A stretch of 41,884 nucleotides of DNA from an uncultured Eubacteriales bacterium (GTDB taxonomy: Bacteria > Bacillota > Clostridia > Oscillospirales > CAG-382). The stretch is taken from positions 1-41,884 of the forward strand of contig CAKSOW010000025.1 of the NCBI GenBank assembly GCA_934479825.1. Direction: 5' to 3'. The first letter of the stretch is position 1. Every line of letters begins with the position of its first letter. This document shows positions 15,625 to 23,228 of the stretch, in pieces. A program made the position numbers and the translations under genes. The notes under the pieces are model-generated. The model worked only from the letters and a program-made list of their open reading frames with translations, did not search any database and was not told the origin of the DNA.

Positions 15625-16700
15625 CACGTGGGGCGTGAAGGGCCAGTCCCGGCAGGGGAGGTGCCGGGAGCCGTTGTTACTTTTGCGAAAGTAACCAAAG
15701 TGACACTTTGGGAAGGCTTGACTTTTCCGGAAAGTCTGAAAAGAGTGCTTTTCGTTTTACGAAAAGCATAAAAGGGACGGTTTTACGTTCTTTTTGCTTC
15801 TGCAAAAAGAACCAAAAAGCAGACGTGAGGGTTGCGACCCTCACGACTCCCGGGGAGCGGTTCAAAATTCCGAGCGTGGGGATTACTTGCTAAAACACAA
15901 GCAATGTGTCTATCAGAAAATTTCTACGAAAATTTGCAGCCTTGTGCGATATAGCTCGGAAATATTTTGAACCGGTGCGAAAGGGTAGCTTTACTGCGTA
16001 AGGATTTGTGATTTTTTATAAAAAGGCAAGCTCTGATTTGGGTGGACAGCAGGTTATGTGTTTCATGGAATGGGAGAGTTTGGTGGAAGTTGTTTTTGAG
16101 GGGACAGAAAGTTGTTATTTAAAAAATGGATAGTTTGGGGTGAGAATGCAAAATTTCAAGTTTTCTGCACACAAAAACATTTTGGATAAATCTCAAAGTT
16201 TTTATCAGTTCACATTACTTTTTGTGTCATGCCAAGCCATGATTTTGCACTAAGCTTTCTACTAACTCACACCGATTTTCCATTCCCACCGCAACAAAGA
16301 TAACGTGCAGTTTCTCTTTTAAACGACCGTTTGCGGCGTCAAGCACGCACCGCAACTTCGATTTTCTGCAAAAACCCGATTATGCGTCTGCTGTAAAATC
16401 TCCTTTTCGCACCGGTTCAAAACATGGCCGTGCGTATTACGGCACTAACAAATTTTTGCAAAAAATCTTAATGCGCTGGACTTTTCAAATCTCATCTAAA
16501 ATTCCGCCGCACGGGTTTTGAACCGTTCCCCGGGAGTCGGGAGGGTCGCAACCCTCGCGGCTGCTTTTTGGTTCTTTTTGCAGAAGCAAAAAGAACGTAA
16601 AACGTCTCTTTTGGAAACTTTTCGAGAAACGAAAAGCCTCCCAAAAGTGCCACTTTGGTTACTTTCGCAAAAGTAACACGGCTCCCCAGCCACCCTTTTT
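15625..16700. repeat. Non-coding inverted-repeat element, copy B (1.08 kb)
   Basis: Second full copy of the element at 1811-2893. The two arms (about 15660-15860 and 16520-16690) are long inverted repeats of each other. They hold matching hairpins: GTTACTTT.. (15676-15695 and 16658-16677), GTTCTTTTTGC.. (15787-15812 and 16571-16596) and GAGGGT..ACCCTC (15825-15844 and 16541-16556). The core 15855-16526 shares long exact runs with copy A, for example TTTACTGCGTAAGGATTTG, CAGGTTATGTGTTTCAT and CAACAAAGATAACGTGCA. Copy B has an extra stretch of about 60 bases near 16170-16250. No conserved reading frame crosses the core. Like copy A it lies between convergent genes. Confidence 0.86.
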
Positions 16701-16704
16701 GCTT

Positions 16705-16795
16705 TTTTCCAAAAATGCAAAAGCCGCACGGCGTGTATAGACGCACCGTGCGGCTTAAAATGCAAATCTTTTTGCGCGGCTTTTTGAAAAGCCGC
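16705..16795 (-). terminator. Terminator of the TM2-protein gene
   Basis: GCCGCACGG (16723-16731) pairs with CCGTGCGGC (16746-16754), with a T-rich tail on the minus strand. A second perfect hairpin, GCGGCTTTT/AAAAGCCGC (16776-16795), lies between it and the stop codon. Confidence 0.8.
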
Positions 16796-16800
16796 ATTCT

Positions 16801-17136
16801 TTACAGAACCATCATAATGTTGTTGTAGTTCAACTCACGCGTCCGGTTCTGAACCGTAAACCAGTCAATAATCGTCAGAATTCCGCAGACACCGCCGGTC
16901 AAAAGCTTTAAAATGCCCATGCCGATATCGCCTAACATAAAACGGTCAATACCAAGTCCGCCAAGAAAGATTGAAATTAAAAGAAGCGTGGTCGTGTCCT
17001 TGATGTCCACTGTGGTGAGCAGGTTGAACTTGCTTTCATCTGCCGCCAGCATTTTTTCCTTGACAAGAATGATTTTGTCTGCCGGAAGATTCTTCTGATT
17101 GGTCATGATAAACATATCGACTTTTTGTGCATCCAT
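16801..17136 (-). CDS. TM2-domain membrane protein, 111 aa
   Basis: A small protein with a soluble N-terminal part of about 50 residues (MDAQKVDMFIMTNQ) and a C-terminal TM2 domain. It has two membrane helices joined by a short turn holding GIDRFMLGD, the conserved DRF signature of the family. TM2 proteins are widespread and their role in bacteria is unknown. GGGAGG precedes the start at 17136 by eight bases; the frame continues upstream without a ribosome binding site. It follows the DUF2752 gene by about 70 bases on the same strand. TM2 and DUF2752 genes are often neighbours in Clostridia, so a joint role is plausible. Confidence 0.88.
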   Translation of the reverse strand: MDAQKVDMFIMTNQKNLPADKIILVKEKMLAADESKFNLLTTVDIKDTTTLLLISIFLGGLGIDRFMLGDIGMGILKLLTGGVCGILTIIDWFTVQNRTRELNYNNIMMVL

Positions 17137-17205
17137 GGTTGGTGCCTCCCGAAAAAATATATTACAACCGTGCAAAAACACCTGTTTTGCAAGTATGTTG
17201 TTTCC

Positions 17206-17613
17206 TTAAAATGTTTTGTAAACAATAACCGCATTTCCGAGTATCATGCGGAAAATATGGTTTAAAAGAAGAAGTACTGCAAACGCGATGAGAAAACCGT
17301 CCAAAACGTATCGGCCGCGGCGGCCGGTGATTTGGCGCATAAAGCGCGCGTCCCGGTGCAGACAGAGCCATAAAAACAACGGCAATACCGGAAAAAGGGC
17401 ATGATACGTAAAGGCAGTCCGCAGATCGCCGCGGAAAAATGCAAGCCAAGCCCGTGTTACGCCGCAGCAGGGGCAGGGAATATGTAAAATTCTCTCAAAC
17501 GGACACCCGAAAAACGCCAGCAGCGCAATTGCCGCCATATACAGAACATGCCGGAACAGAATTTTCCGCTTTTCGTAAGCAGAATAACCGGAAAATAGTT
17601 GTGTTATCTTCAT
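17206..17613 (-). CDS. DUF2752-family membrane protein, 135 aa, probably leaderless
   Basis: Three or so membrane segments with the family signature CPCCGVTRAW (about residues 47-56) right after HIP, and a long hydrophobic C-terminal helix (about 104-125). DUF2752 is of unknown function; the CP.CG.TR motif may bind metal. There is no ribosome binding site before ATG at 17613. Instead a consensus promoter ends six bases before it, so transcription should start at or next to the A of the ATG. A downstream Met at residue 26 has no ribosome binding site either and would drop the first basic stretch. Confidence 0.82.
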   Translation of the reverse strand: MKITQLFSGYSAYEKRKILFRHVLYMAAIALLAFFGCPFERILHIPCPCCGVTRAWLAFFRGDLRTAFTYHALFPVLPLFLWLCLHRDARFMRQITGRRGRYVLDGFLIAFAVLLLLNHIFRMILGNAVIVYKTF

Positions 17614-17619
17614 GAGACT

Positions 17620-17648
17620 ATTATAGCCAATGCATATCGTTTTGTCAA
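17620..17648 (-). promoter_or_regulatory. Consensus promoter abutting the DUF2752 start codon
   Basis: On the minus strand, TTGACA (17643-17648), a 17-base spacer and TATAAT (17620-17625), both perfect. Only AGTCTC separates the -10 box from ATG, so the predicted start of transcription is the first base of the codon. Confidence 0.88.
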
Positions 17649-17696
17649 CTGTTTTAACTAAAAAAACGAAAAACGTCGAATTTTGTCGTTTTCACT

Positions 17697-17954
17697 TTAT
17701 TTTCCTTTAATTACCCAATCGATCGCCGCCGCGCCGGCAAAAACGATCGGCACAGAGGCCGCCAGCGCCGGCAACGCCTCATAAAGCTCTCTGAACCGTG
17801 CGGCGCTTTCGGCATGGCAGAGCATGGATAATAGAACCAGACTGGCTGACGCAACCACCAAAAGCCCGGTGCGCAAAGCGATTCTTGCCGGTTTTTCCAT
17901 TTCGGCATAGTGTTTGTCAAATTTATTGATTCCGGATCGTATAAGGTTTTTCAT
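17697..17954 (-). CDS. Small membrane protein of unknown function, 85 aa
   Basis: The protein starts MKNLIRSGINKFDKHYAEME, a basic amphipathic stretch, followed by two membrane segments (about 30-46 and 64-80) and a short KGK tail. AAGGAG lies eight bases before ATG. I do not recognise a family. It is transcribed away from nrdR and sits upstream of the DUF2752 gene, but the consensus promoter between them makes it a separate unit. A weak hairpin with a T-rich run (minus strand, about 17657-17692) may end it. Confidence 0.65.
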   Translation of the reverse strand: MKNLIRSGINKFDKHYAEMEKPARIALRTGLLVVASASLVLLSMLCHAESAARFRELYEALPALAASVPIVFAGAAAIDWVIKGK

Positions 17955-18004
17955 GTTTTTTCTCCTTTTTTGAAATCGGGTAAACCGTAACTTATAAAAA
18001 ACTG

Positions 18005-18033
18005 TTGCAAACAGCGTTTTTTTGTGTTAAAAT
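18005..18033 (+). promoter_or_regulatory. nrdR promoter
   Basis: -35 TTGCAA (18005-18010), a 17-base spacer and -10 TAAAAT (18028-18033). Confidence 0.72.
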
Positions 18034-18073
18034 ATAGTTATATCAGAAACGTAACGAAAGGCTGTGAATCCCC

Positions 18074-18526
18074 ATGAAATGCCCCGCCTGCGGACATCCC
18101 GAAAGCAAAGTGCTCGATTCCCGTCCGGCCAATGAAGGCAACAGCATTCGTCGCCGACGCGAGTGCTTGAAATGTCAGAAACGCTTTACCACCTTTGAAA
18201 CCATCGAAAGCGTCAGCTTTGTGGTGGTAAAAAAAGACAAAACGCGCGAATCGTTTGATCGCATGAAACTGCTCAACGGTCTTGTCCGTGCCTGCGAAAA
18301 ACGTCCGGTCACCATGCAGCAGCTCGAAAATGCCGTCAGTGACATTGAACAGAGCTTGCAGGCAACCATGAAAAACGAAATTTCCACCACCGAGATCGGC
18401 GAGCTTGTCATGGATAAGCTGAAAGAGTTGGACGAGGTCGCCTATGTGCGCTTTGCGTCGGTCTATCGCCAGTTCAAGGATATCACAACATTCCGGGATG
18501 AGCTGAACAAGCTGTTGGACAAGTGA
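18074..18526 (+). CDS. nrdR: Transcriptional repressor NrdR
   Basis: Repressor of ribonucleotide reductase genes, 150 residues, exactly the family norm. The N-terminal zinc ribbon has CPAC (residues 3-6) and CLKC, with DSRP and RRRRECLKCQKRFTTFE between and after. The ATP-cone (about 49-139) senses dATP/ATP, starting VVKKDKTRESFDRMKL. The C-terminus YRQFKDITTFRDEL is typical. No ribonucleotide reductase gene is in the window, so its targets lie elsewhere. Ribosome binding is weak (GAAAGG about 11 bases from ATG). Confidence 0.97.
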   Translation: MKCPACGHPESKVLDSRPANEGNSIRRRRECLKCQKRFTTFETIESVSFVVVKKDKTRESFDRMKLLNGLVRACEKRPVTMQQLENAVSDIEQSLQATMKNEISTTEIGELVMDKLKELDEVAYVRFASVYRQFKDITTFRDELNKLLDK

Positions 18527-18558
18527 ATATGCCTTTTTAACCGGTCAGAATGTAAAAA

Positions 18559-18602
18559 GCGCGGACAAGAACTTAGAAAGTCTTGTCCGCGCTGTCGTTT
18601 TT
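18559..18602. terminator. Bidirectional terminator between nrdR and the M23 gene
   Basis: GCGCGGACAAGA (18559-18570) pairs perfectly with TCTTGTCCGCGC (18581-18592). GTTTTT follows on the plus strand and TTTTT on the minus strand, so it can stop both convergent genes. Confidence 0.92.
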
Positions 18603-18612
18603 CAGATGTCTT

Positions 18613-20322
18613 TTAATTGGGATAGGAAATATCGTATTTCCACAGGTAATACGGGTTGATATACTTGCCGTTCAGGCTTGCGGCAAAATGAACCTGACTT
18701 TGCACTTCAAAGACCGTTGTCCCTGCTTTGACGGCAAAGCCGGTCGAACCGGCCGCACCGATGACGCCGGATTTTGAAACGGTATCGCCCTCGGAAACGT
18801 TTAAGCTTGACAGGTGATAGTAATAGGTAAACATCGAACAACCGTGGTCGATGATGACGGTATTGCCGGTCAGCGTCAGATTTCCGGCAAACACGACTTT
18901 TCCGTTGTTGGCGGCATAGACTGCGTCGCCCTCATTCATGGCGATATCCAATCCATAGTGGAAGTATTCTTTCTGATACAGGGATTTTACGGCGCGGTAA
19001 GTGCCGTATCCGGCCATACCCTTGCCGACTGTACCTTTGTTGTCCGCGTCCGGATAGACGAATTTTCCGTCCCACAGCGGCGTGGGGTTGGTGGATGCGG
19101 TCTTTTGCGCAATGGTGGTTTCCAATTCGGTAAAGGCGGCTTCGGTAAAGACGCTTTGCAGATTCGTGTCGCTTACCATGCGATCCTGCTTTTCGGAGGA
19201 GGGATTTTTGCCCTCGCGAAGATTTAAGCGGAGCGTCTGGGACGAACCGTCCGAAAGCGTAAGAACGAGATCGCAGGCAGTTGCCGGGATAAAGACATAT
19301 TCGGCCGGAAGAAACGCATAGGAGTTTCCGTCGGCAAAGCGATAAACGTTTAATTCAGCCGGGAACGGATAAGCCGTGCAAGAAGCATACAGATGGTCGC
19401 CGTCGTTGAAGTTGCGGATCTTGATGACCTTGAAATCGCCCTTGTTGATCTTGCCGTCGTTGGTCATGGAATAAGTCGGTGCAACGTCATAAAGAAGCGT
19501 TGCGGCATAGGTCACACTGCCGTAATAGGAGGAATCCTCCTTTTGCGTCCATTCGGCACGGATCACAAGGTCGTAGTATGTGTCGTTCTCGCTCATTACA
19601 TCGGCATTCAGAAGGTTTGCATATTCGCCCTCATGCTTGACGACACCGTCTTTGGAGACGGTGACAGACACCGAATCGGGCACCGTATCGCTGGCAAAGG
19701 ACAGCTCTCCGATGGCGGAAAGGCTGATTTTGACCGTCGTGCGTTCGCCGGAATCGGCAAGTTCCTTAGAGGCAAACGAGCCGTCCGCGGCACGGTAATT
19801 CCAAGAGCCGCCGTTAGCTGCGATGAAAAGCGGCGTTTCGCCCAGTCCCGAAATGACGGCATTCGGTACAACGGCGAAGGCATTGACCGTGGCAAATTCA
19901 CTTCGTGCCAAGAGAGACGTTGCGTTTTTTTCGGAAAGCAGATAATACTTGCCCTCCGCGTCGGTGATGATACAGCCGTCCGAGGAATTTACCATATAAA
20001 ACGAATAGGAACGCACAACGCCGTCGTTTTCGGTAAGCGTGACGGAATAAGGCGTGTCCGCCGAAATATCGCGGAAGTTTTCATCAATTAAAGCGGCGTG
20101 TTCGATGACCGAGGCGTACAATTCAAAAGATTTTTCATCGGTAAGAGTAATTGTGCCGCCATAGGGGGATGTGACAGAAATCTGTGTCAAGCGATGCGAC
20201 GCAACGGCGTCAGTGTCCTTATGTAAAGCAAAATAAGCGGCAAGCGCTGTCGGGATAAGCAGAATGACTGCGATAATAACCAAACGGAGTTTATTTTTAC
20301 TGTTATAAACCGTGCTGTTCAT
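18613..20322 (-). CDS. M23-family metallopeptidase, membrane-anchored, 569 aa
   Basis: A single N-terminal membrane helix (about 13-31) follows a short cytoplasmic start. About 400 residues of beta-rich extracellular sequence come next, without a family I recognise. A C-terminal LytM/M23 domain (about 455-565) closes the protein. The zinc motif is YFHYGLDIAM (HxxxD), with YYHLSSLNV and QVHFAASLNG supplying the other histidines. M23 enzymes cut peptidoglycan peptides, and several with this layout act in spore engulfment or cell-wall remodelling; the exact role is inference. The last zinc motif is x-V-H-F rather than the common H-x-H, so one histidine differs from the lysostaphin-type norm. AAAGGT precedes ATG. 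Confidence 0.88.
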   Translation of the reverse strand: MNSTVYNSKNKLRLVIIAVILLIPTALAAYFALHKDTDAVASHRLTQISVTSPYGGTITLTDEKSFELYASVIEHAALIDENFRDISADTPYSVTLTENDGVVRSYSFYMVNSSDGCIITDAEGKYYLLSEKNATSLLARSEFATVNAFAVVPNAVISGLGETPLFIAANGGSWNYRAADGSFASKELADSGERTTVKISLSAIGELSFASDTVPDSVSVTVSKDGVVKHEGEYANLLNADVMSENDTYYDLVIRAEWTQKEDSSYYGSVTYAATLLYDVAPTYSMTNDGKINKGDFKVIKIRNFNDGDHLYASCTAYPFPAELNVYRFADGNSYAFLPAEYVFIPATACDLVLTLSDGSSQTLRLNLREGKNPSSEKQDRMVSDTNLQSVFTEAAFTELETTIAQKTASTNPTPLWDGKFVYPDADNKGTVGKGMAGYGTYRAVKSLYQKEYFHYGLDIAMNEGDAVYAANNGKVVFAGNLTLTGNTVIIDHGCSMFTYYYHLSSLNVSEGDTVSKSGVIGAAGSTGFAVKAGTTVFEVQSQVHFAASLNGKYINPYYLWKYDISYPN

Positions 20323-20361
20323 TATACCGTACCTTTCCTGTTTTTATAAATATACAAGTCT

Positions 20362-20390
20362 ATTATACATTTTTTCGTTGAATCCGTCAA
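20362..20390 (-). promoter_or_regulatory. Promoter of the M23 peptidase gene
   Basis: On the minus strand, TTGACG, a 17-base spacer and perfect TATAAT, in the gap after the PHP gene. It gives the peptidase its own transcript. Confidence 0.85.
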
Positions 20391-20427
20391 TCCCTTTTTG
20401 CAAGAAAGTTTTTCCGGCTCTTCCGGG

Positions 20428-21282
20428 TCAATTGTTTTTGCCGTTTTCAAAGGGAATGATCCGCGCTTTTCTTTCGACAAACACGGTGACGCCCTCAAAC
20501 CCGGTCTCCTGCAACAGCTTTTCCGCCGTTTCAACACCGCGTGCGATGAGGTGGAAATCGTGCGAATCCGAACCGATCGTGACAAACCGTCCGCCAAGCT
20601 CCCGATACAGCTTTATCAGGTCAACCGTCGGTTGGATCATCCCCCGTTCGTCAATCATGGAAGTGTTGATTTCAAGCGCTTTGCCGCGCTCGATGAGTTT
20701 GCGGAACACATCGGCATACAGCGGTACAAAGTGCGACGGCGTTTCGCACACGGCTTTCAGACGGCCGCAGCGTGCAAAATAGCGTAACGGATAGGTGCAG
20801 TGCGCCAACGAATCAAAATCGCAGACGGAGGCGATTTCGTACAGTTCGCCGACATACGATTCATAAGCGTCAAAAAGCGCCTTATCGTCATGGTTTTTCT
20901 GATAATCGGCAGCCCAATAATCGACGCCGTCGCGCGGAAGATGCAAAGAGCCGAGCACAAAATCGAAAGAATGCGCGGCAAGCATTTTGGCGGCAGCGTT
21001 TTTCTGCGTGTGCGCATGGGCAAGTTCAATGCCGAAAAGAAGCCGCGTCGGACTGCGGCCGGCCTTTAACTGTTCGTCCTGTGCCGTGCGCAGCGCTGTT
21101 TCATATGCATCAAAATCCGCGTTATAGCACCCCGGCCCGGTGAGAATATCGCAATGCTCGGTTATGGCTAAGTATTGCAAGCCTTTTCTTTCGGCCTCGG
21201 ACAAAGCGGGAAAAAGCGTATTATCGCTGTCCTGCGGCGCGTCAGGGGAAAGACGTGTGTGAACGTGCGTATCGGCAATCAT
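20428..21282 (-). CDS. PHP-domain phosphatase, histidinol-phosphatase (HisK/HisJ) type
   Basis: A 284-residue PHP-fold metal enzyme. The metal motifs are DTHVHTRLSPDA (residues 4-15), TEHCD (about 41-45), IELAHAH (about 84), GSLH (about 109) and GSDSH (about 237). This order matches the monofunctional histidinol-phosphate phosphatases of Firmicutes (HisK), which remove phosphate in the next-to-last step of histidine synthesis. No other his gene is nearby, so another phosphatase substrate cannot be ruled out. AAGGACGG precedes ATG. It has its own promoter. Confidence 0.82.
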   Translation of the reverse strand: MIADTHVHTRLSPDAPQDSDNTLFPALSEAERKGLQYLAITEHCDILTGPGCYNADFDAYETALRTAQDEQLKAGRSPTRLLFGIELAHAHTQKNAAAKMLAAHSFDFVLGSLHLPRDGVDYWAADYQKNHDDKALFDAYESYVGELYEIASVCDFDSLAHCTYPLRYFARCGRLKAVCETPSHFVPLYADVFRKLIERGKALEINTSMIDERGMIQPTVDLIKLYRELGGRFVTIGSDSHDFHLIARGVETAEKLLQETGFEGVTVFVERKARIIPFENGKNN

Positions 21283-21318
21283 GGAAAACCGTCCTTTCCG
21301 GTATCAGAAATCGGTTTT

Positions 21319-21347
21319 ATTATAACACTTTCTGCAAGCAAAAGCAA
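21319..21347 (-). promoter_or_regulatory. Promoter of the PHP phosphatase gene
   Basis: On the minus strand, TTGCTT, a 17-base spacer and perfect TATAAT. It starts directly at the base of the hairpin 21348-21377. Confidence 0.78.
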
Positions 21348-21602
21348 GCGTCCGACTGTAAAATTACAGTCGGACGCACAGATTGTTGCAAAAGTCTATA
21401 AGACTTTTCGGGCGAAGCCCGATTTTAATAAAAATTCGGAAAATCCGGGGACATGTGCCACGGATTTTTCACCGATAGATTCGCGCGTGTCGAAAAGCGG
21501 AGCTTTTGGGCATGTGGCGCGAGCGTACGAATCTGTTTCCGTGTCGTAAAACGCAGTTTTGCGACACGCTCAGCATCCGACTGTAAAAATACAGTCGGAC
21601 GC
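21348..21602. repeat. Hairpin-rich block bracketed by twin hairpins
   Basis: Two almost identical hairpins, GCGTCCGACTGTAA with its complement (21348-21377) and GCATCCGACTGTA with its complement (21573-21602), bracket about 195 non-coding bases. Inside are AAAAGTCT/AGACTTTT, CGGGC/GCCCG, AAAATCC/GGATTTT, a nested GATTCG..CGCG..AAAAGC stem (about 21477-21533) and GTGTCG..CGACAC (21541-21567). Nearly every base can pair. It fills the gap between the MBL gene stop and the PHP gene promoter. It may be a mobile repeat or a structured 3' end; I do not recognise it. Confidence 0.65.
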
Positions 21603-21618
21603 AAAATTTAAGAAACGA

Positions 21619-22485
21619 TTAGAGGATAATTTTATTGGTTCCGTCTTTGGTGACATAATGTTTTTTCACGCCTAAAATGTCCATCCAACGGCGTGTCACT
21701 TCCGTGCCGAACATTCTCTGACGCCCTTGTTTCCAAAGCGTTTCCCGGTCGGCCAGTCTGCCGCAGAACGCAGGTTCCTTGTACAGCCAATCCGCGCAAC
21801 ACCAAAGGCAGGCCTTGGGCTGAATGGCGGCATATACCTCCATGCTGCAGTTCATATGACCGTGATGCGCCATCTGCACCATATCGGCTTTCAATAAGCG
21901 CATGGATTCCTCATATAGCTTGTCGCCGCCCTCAGGGCCAAGATCGCCTAAAAACAGGACGCTTGTGTTCGACGTGGTGATTTTGAACACGAGGGAGCTG
22001 TCATTCATCAGATTGGACACAAGCTCTTTGTGATACGAAAACAGAAAATCGATTTTTACCTCGTCGATCTGTATGGATTCGCCTTGGTGGGTAATATGTG
22101 TTTTTTCCTTGAAAAGCGGCAAGACTTCGTTAAAAGCCGGAAGCATCTCATCCAATTCGCTTTTGAAATAGTCGTAGTCCGGAACATCCCGTTTGTCCAC
22201 CAGGCTGTACGGTGGAAAATTGTAGTAGATTTTCTCAATATCAAAATCCTTGCCGCCGTTTTTGCGCATTTCCGAAACAAAACCGTCGATATGGTCGCTG
22301 TGCGCATGGGTCAGAATCCAGGCGGAAATGTGGCGGTTCCCGACATATTCTTTCAAAAGCGGCATATCGGCCTCCATGCCGCCGTCGATGATGATAGCGT
22401 TATTCTGTTTGGTAACGATAACGAACGACATCATAAATGGGCTGGTTTCGGTTAACTGGTAAAGTACCGTATGTTCGTTTTTCAT
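21619..22485 (-). CDS. MBL-fold metallo-hydrolase, 288 aa
   Basis: A metallo-beta-lactamase fold enzyme. The main zinc motif is THAHSDHIDG (about 59-68), after IIDGGM (about 32). A later FLGDLG (about 178) and AHHGHMNCS (about 205-213) supply the remaining metal ligands. The latter two resemble the ComEC/Rec2-type hydrolase branch. It has no signal peptide and no membrane segment, so a cytoplasmic location is likely. The substrate is unknown. AAGGGG precedes ATG. It starts 48 bases after the last V-ATPase gene, with a weak stem-loop between, so some read-through from that operon is possible. Confidence 0.85.
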   Translation of the reverse strand: MKNEHTVLYQLTETSPFMMSFVIVTKQNNAIIIDGGMEADMPLLKEYVGNRHISAWILTHAHSDHIDGFVSEMRKNGGKDFDIEKIYYNFPPYSLVDKRDVPDYDYFKSELDEMLPAFNEVLPLFKEKTHITHQGESIQIDEVKIDFLFSYHKELVSNLMNDSSLVFKITTSNTSVLFLGDLGPEGGDKLYEESMRLLKADMVQMAHHGHMNCSMEVYAAIQPKACLWCCADWLYKEPAFCGRLADRETLWKQGRQRMFGTEVTRRWMDILGVKKHYVTKDGTNKIIL

Positions 22486-22520
22486 GTATATTCCCCTTTT
22501 GGCGGATGCCGAATATAACC

Positions 22521-22548
22521 GGCAAAAGCCGCCTTATTCGGCGGCTTT
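22521..22548 (-). terminator. Stem-loop holding the ntpD stop codon in its loop
   Basis: On the minus strand AAAGCCGCC (22540-22548) pairs with GGCGGCTTT (22525-22533). The loop GAATAA contains the last sense codon and the TAA stop of ntpD. Only TTTT follows, so it may be a leaky terminator. Confidence 0.6.
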
Positions 22549-23196
22549 CGCATTTTCAAGCGTTTGCTTGACCATCATATCCTTGACTTTCATGAGCCTT
22601 GTGAGGTTTCCGCGCTCGTTTTCGCCAAGTTTCATGGTTATGACCCGAATGGTGGCCTCCAACTGCGGAATCATGGTGTATTCCAACGCATTGACGCGGC
22701 GGCGTGTTTTTTCGATCTCCTCAGCCAACATCTGCGAACGTTTCTCCGTTTCGGCAAGGCGTAAAAGGAGCGGAGTAAGCGCGTCTAGCTTTCCGACTGC
22801 GTCGTCAAGCTCCCCGGTCGTGAATGCAAAGCCGTAGCTGTAAAGACCGTCTGTCTGCTTTGTGTTATGAAATTCATACTCCGGCACATTGACGCTCATA
22901 ATGTTGCGCGTAGAGACCGAAAGCGAAATCTCGTTTTTCGGATAGATGAGCGATTCTTCCAAAACCTGTTCGGACGTGAGCGCCGACGCAACCGTAAAAC
23001 TGGCATGAACATCGGCAAGCGACGCTTCCGCTTTGCGGCGCAAGTCTTTGTTTTCGCGCACGCTCTCCAAAAAGGTCTTCATTAACTCGTCGCACTTGTC
23101 TTTCAACAGCTTATGACCGCGCCGCGCTGTGGCAAGGCGTTTTTTTAACTTTCCAAGCTCCATACGCGTCGGGTTGACGTTTAATATTTCTGCCAA
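22534..23196 (-). CDS. ntpD: V-type ATPase subunit D
   Basis: Central stalk subunit D, 220 residues, which turns with the rotor inside the A3B3 head. The start VNPTRMELGKLKKRL and the long N- and C-terminal helices (about 8-75 and 125-205) form the antiparallel coiled coil typical of this subunit. RRRVNALEY is the conserved mark near the C-terminal helix. It is the last V-ATPase gene of the operon, 32 bases after ntpB. Confidence 0.95.
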   Translation of the reverse strand: MAEILNVNPTRMELGKLKKRLATARRGHKLLKDKCDELMKTFLESVRENKDLRRKAEASLADVHASFTVASALTSEQVLEESLIYPKNEISLSVSTRNIMSVNVPEYEFHNTKQTDGLYSYGFAFTTGELDDAVGKLDALTPLLLRLAETEKRSQMLAEEIEKTRRRVNALEYTMIPQLEATIRVITMKLGENERGNLTRLMKVKDMMVKQTLENAKAAE

Positions 23197-23228
23197 GTGG
23201 TTTCACCTGCTCTCTTTTTCCATACGCT

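Noticed and set aside
19393..20091. A 232-codon frame on the plus strand
   Set aside because: Antisense to the M23 peptidase gene, which has clear domain evidence, a promoter and a ribosome binding site.
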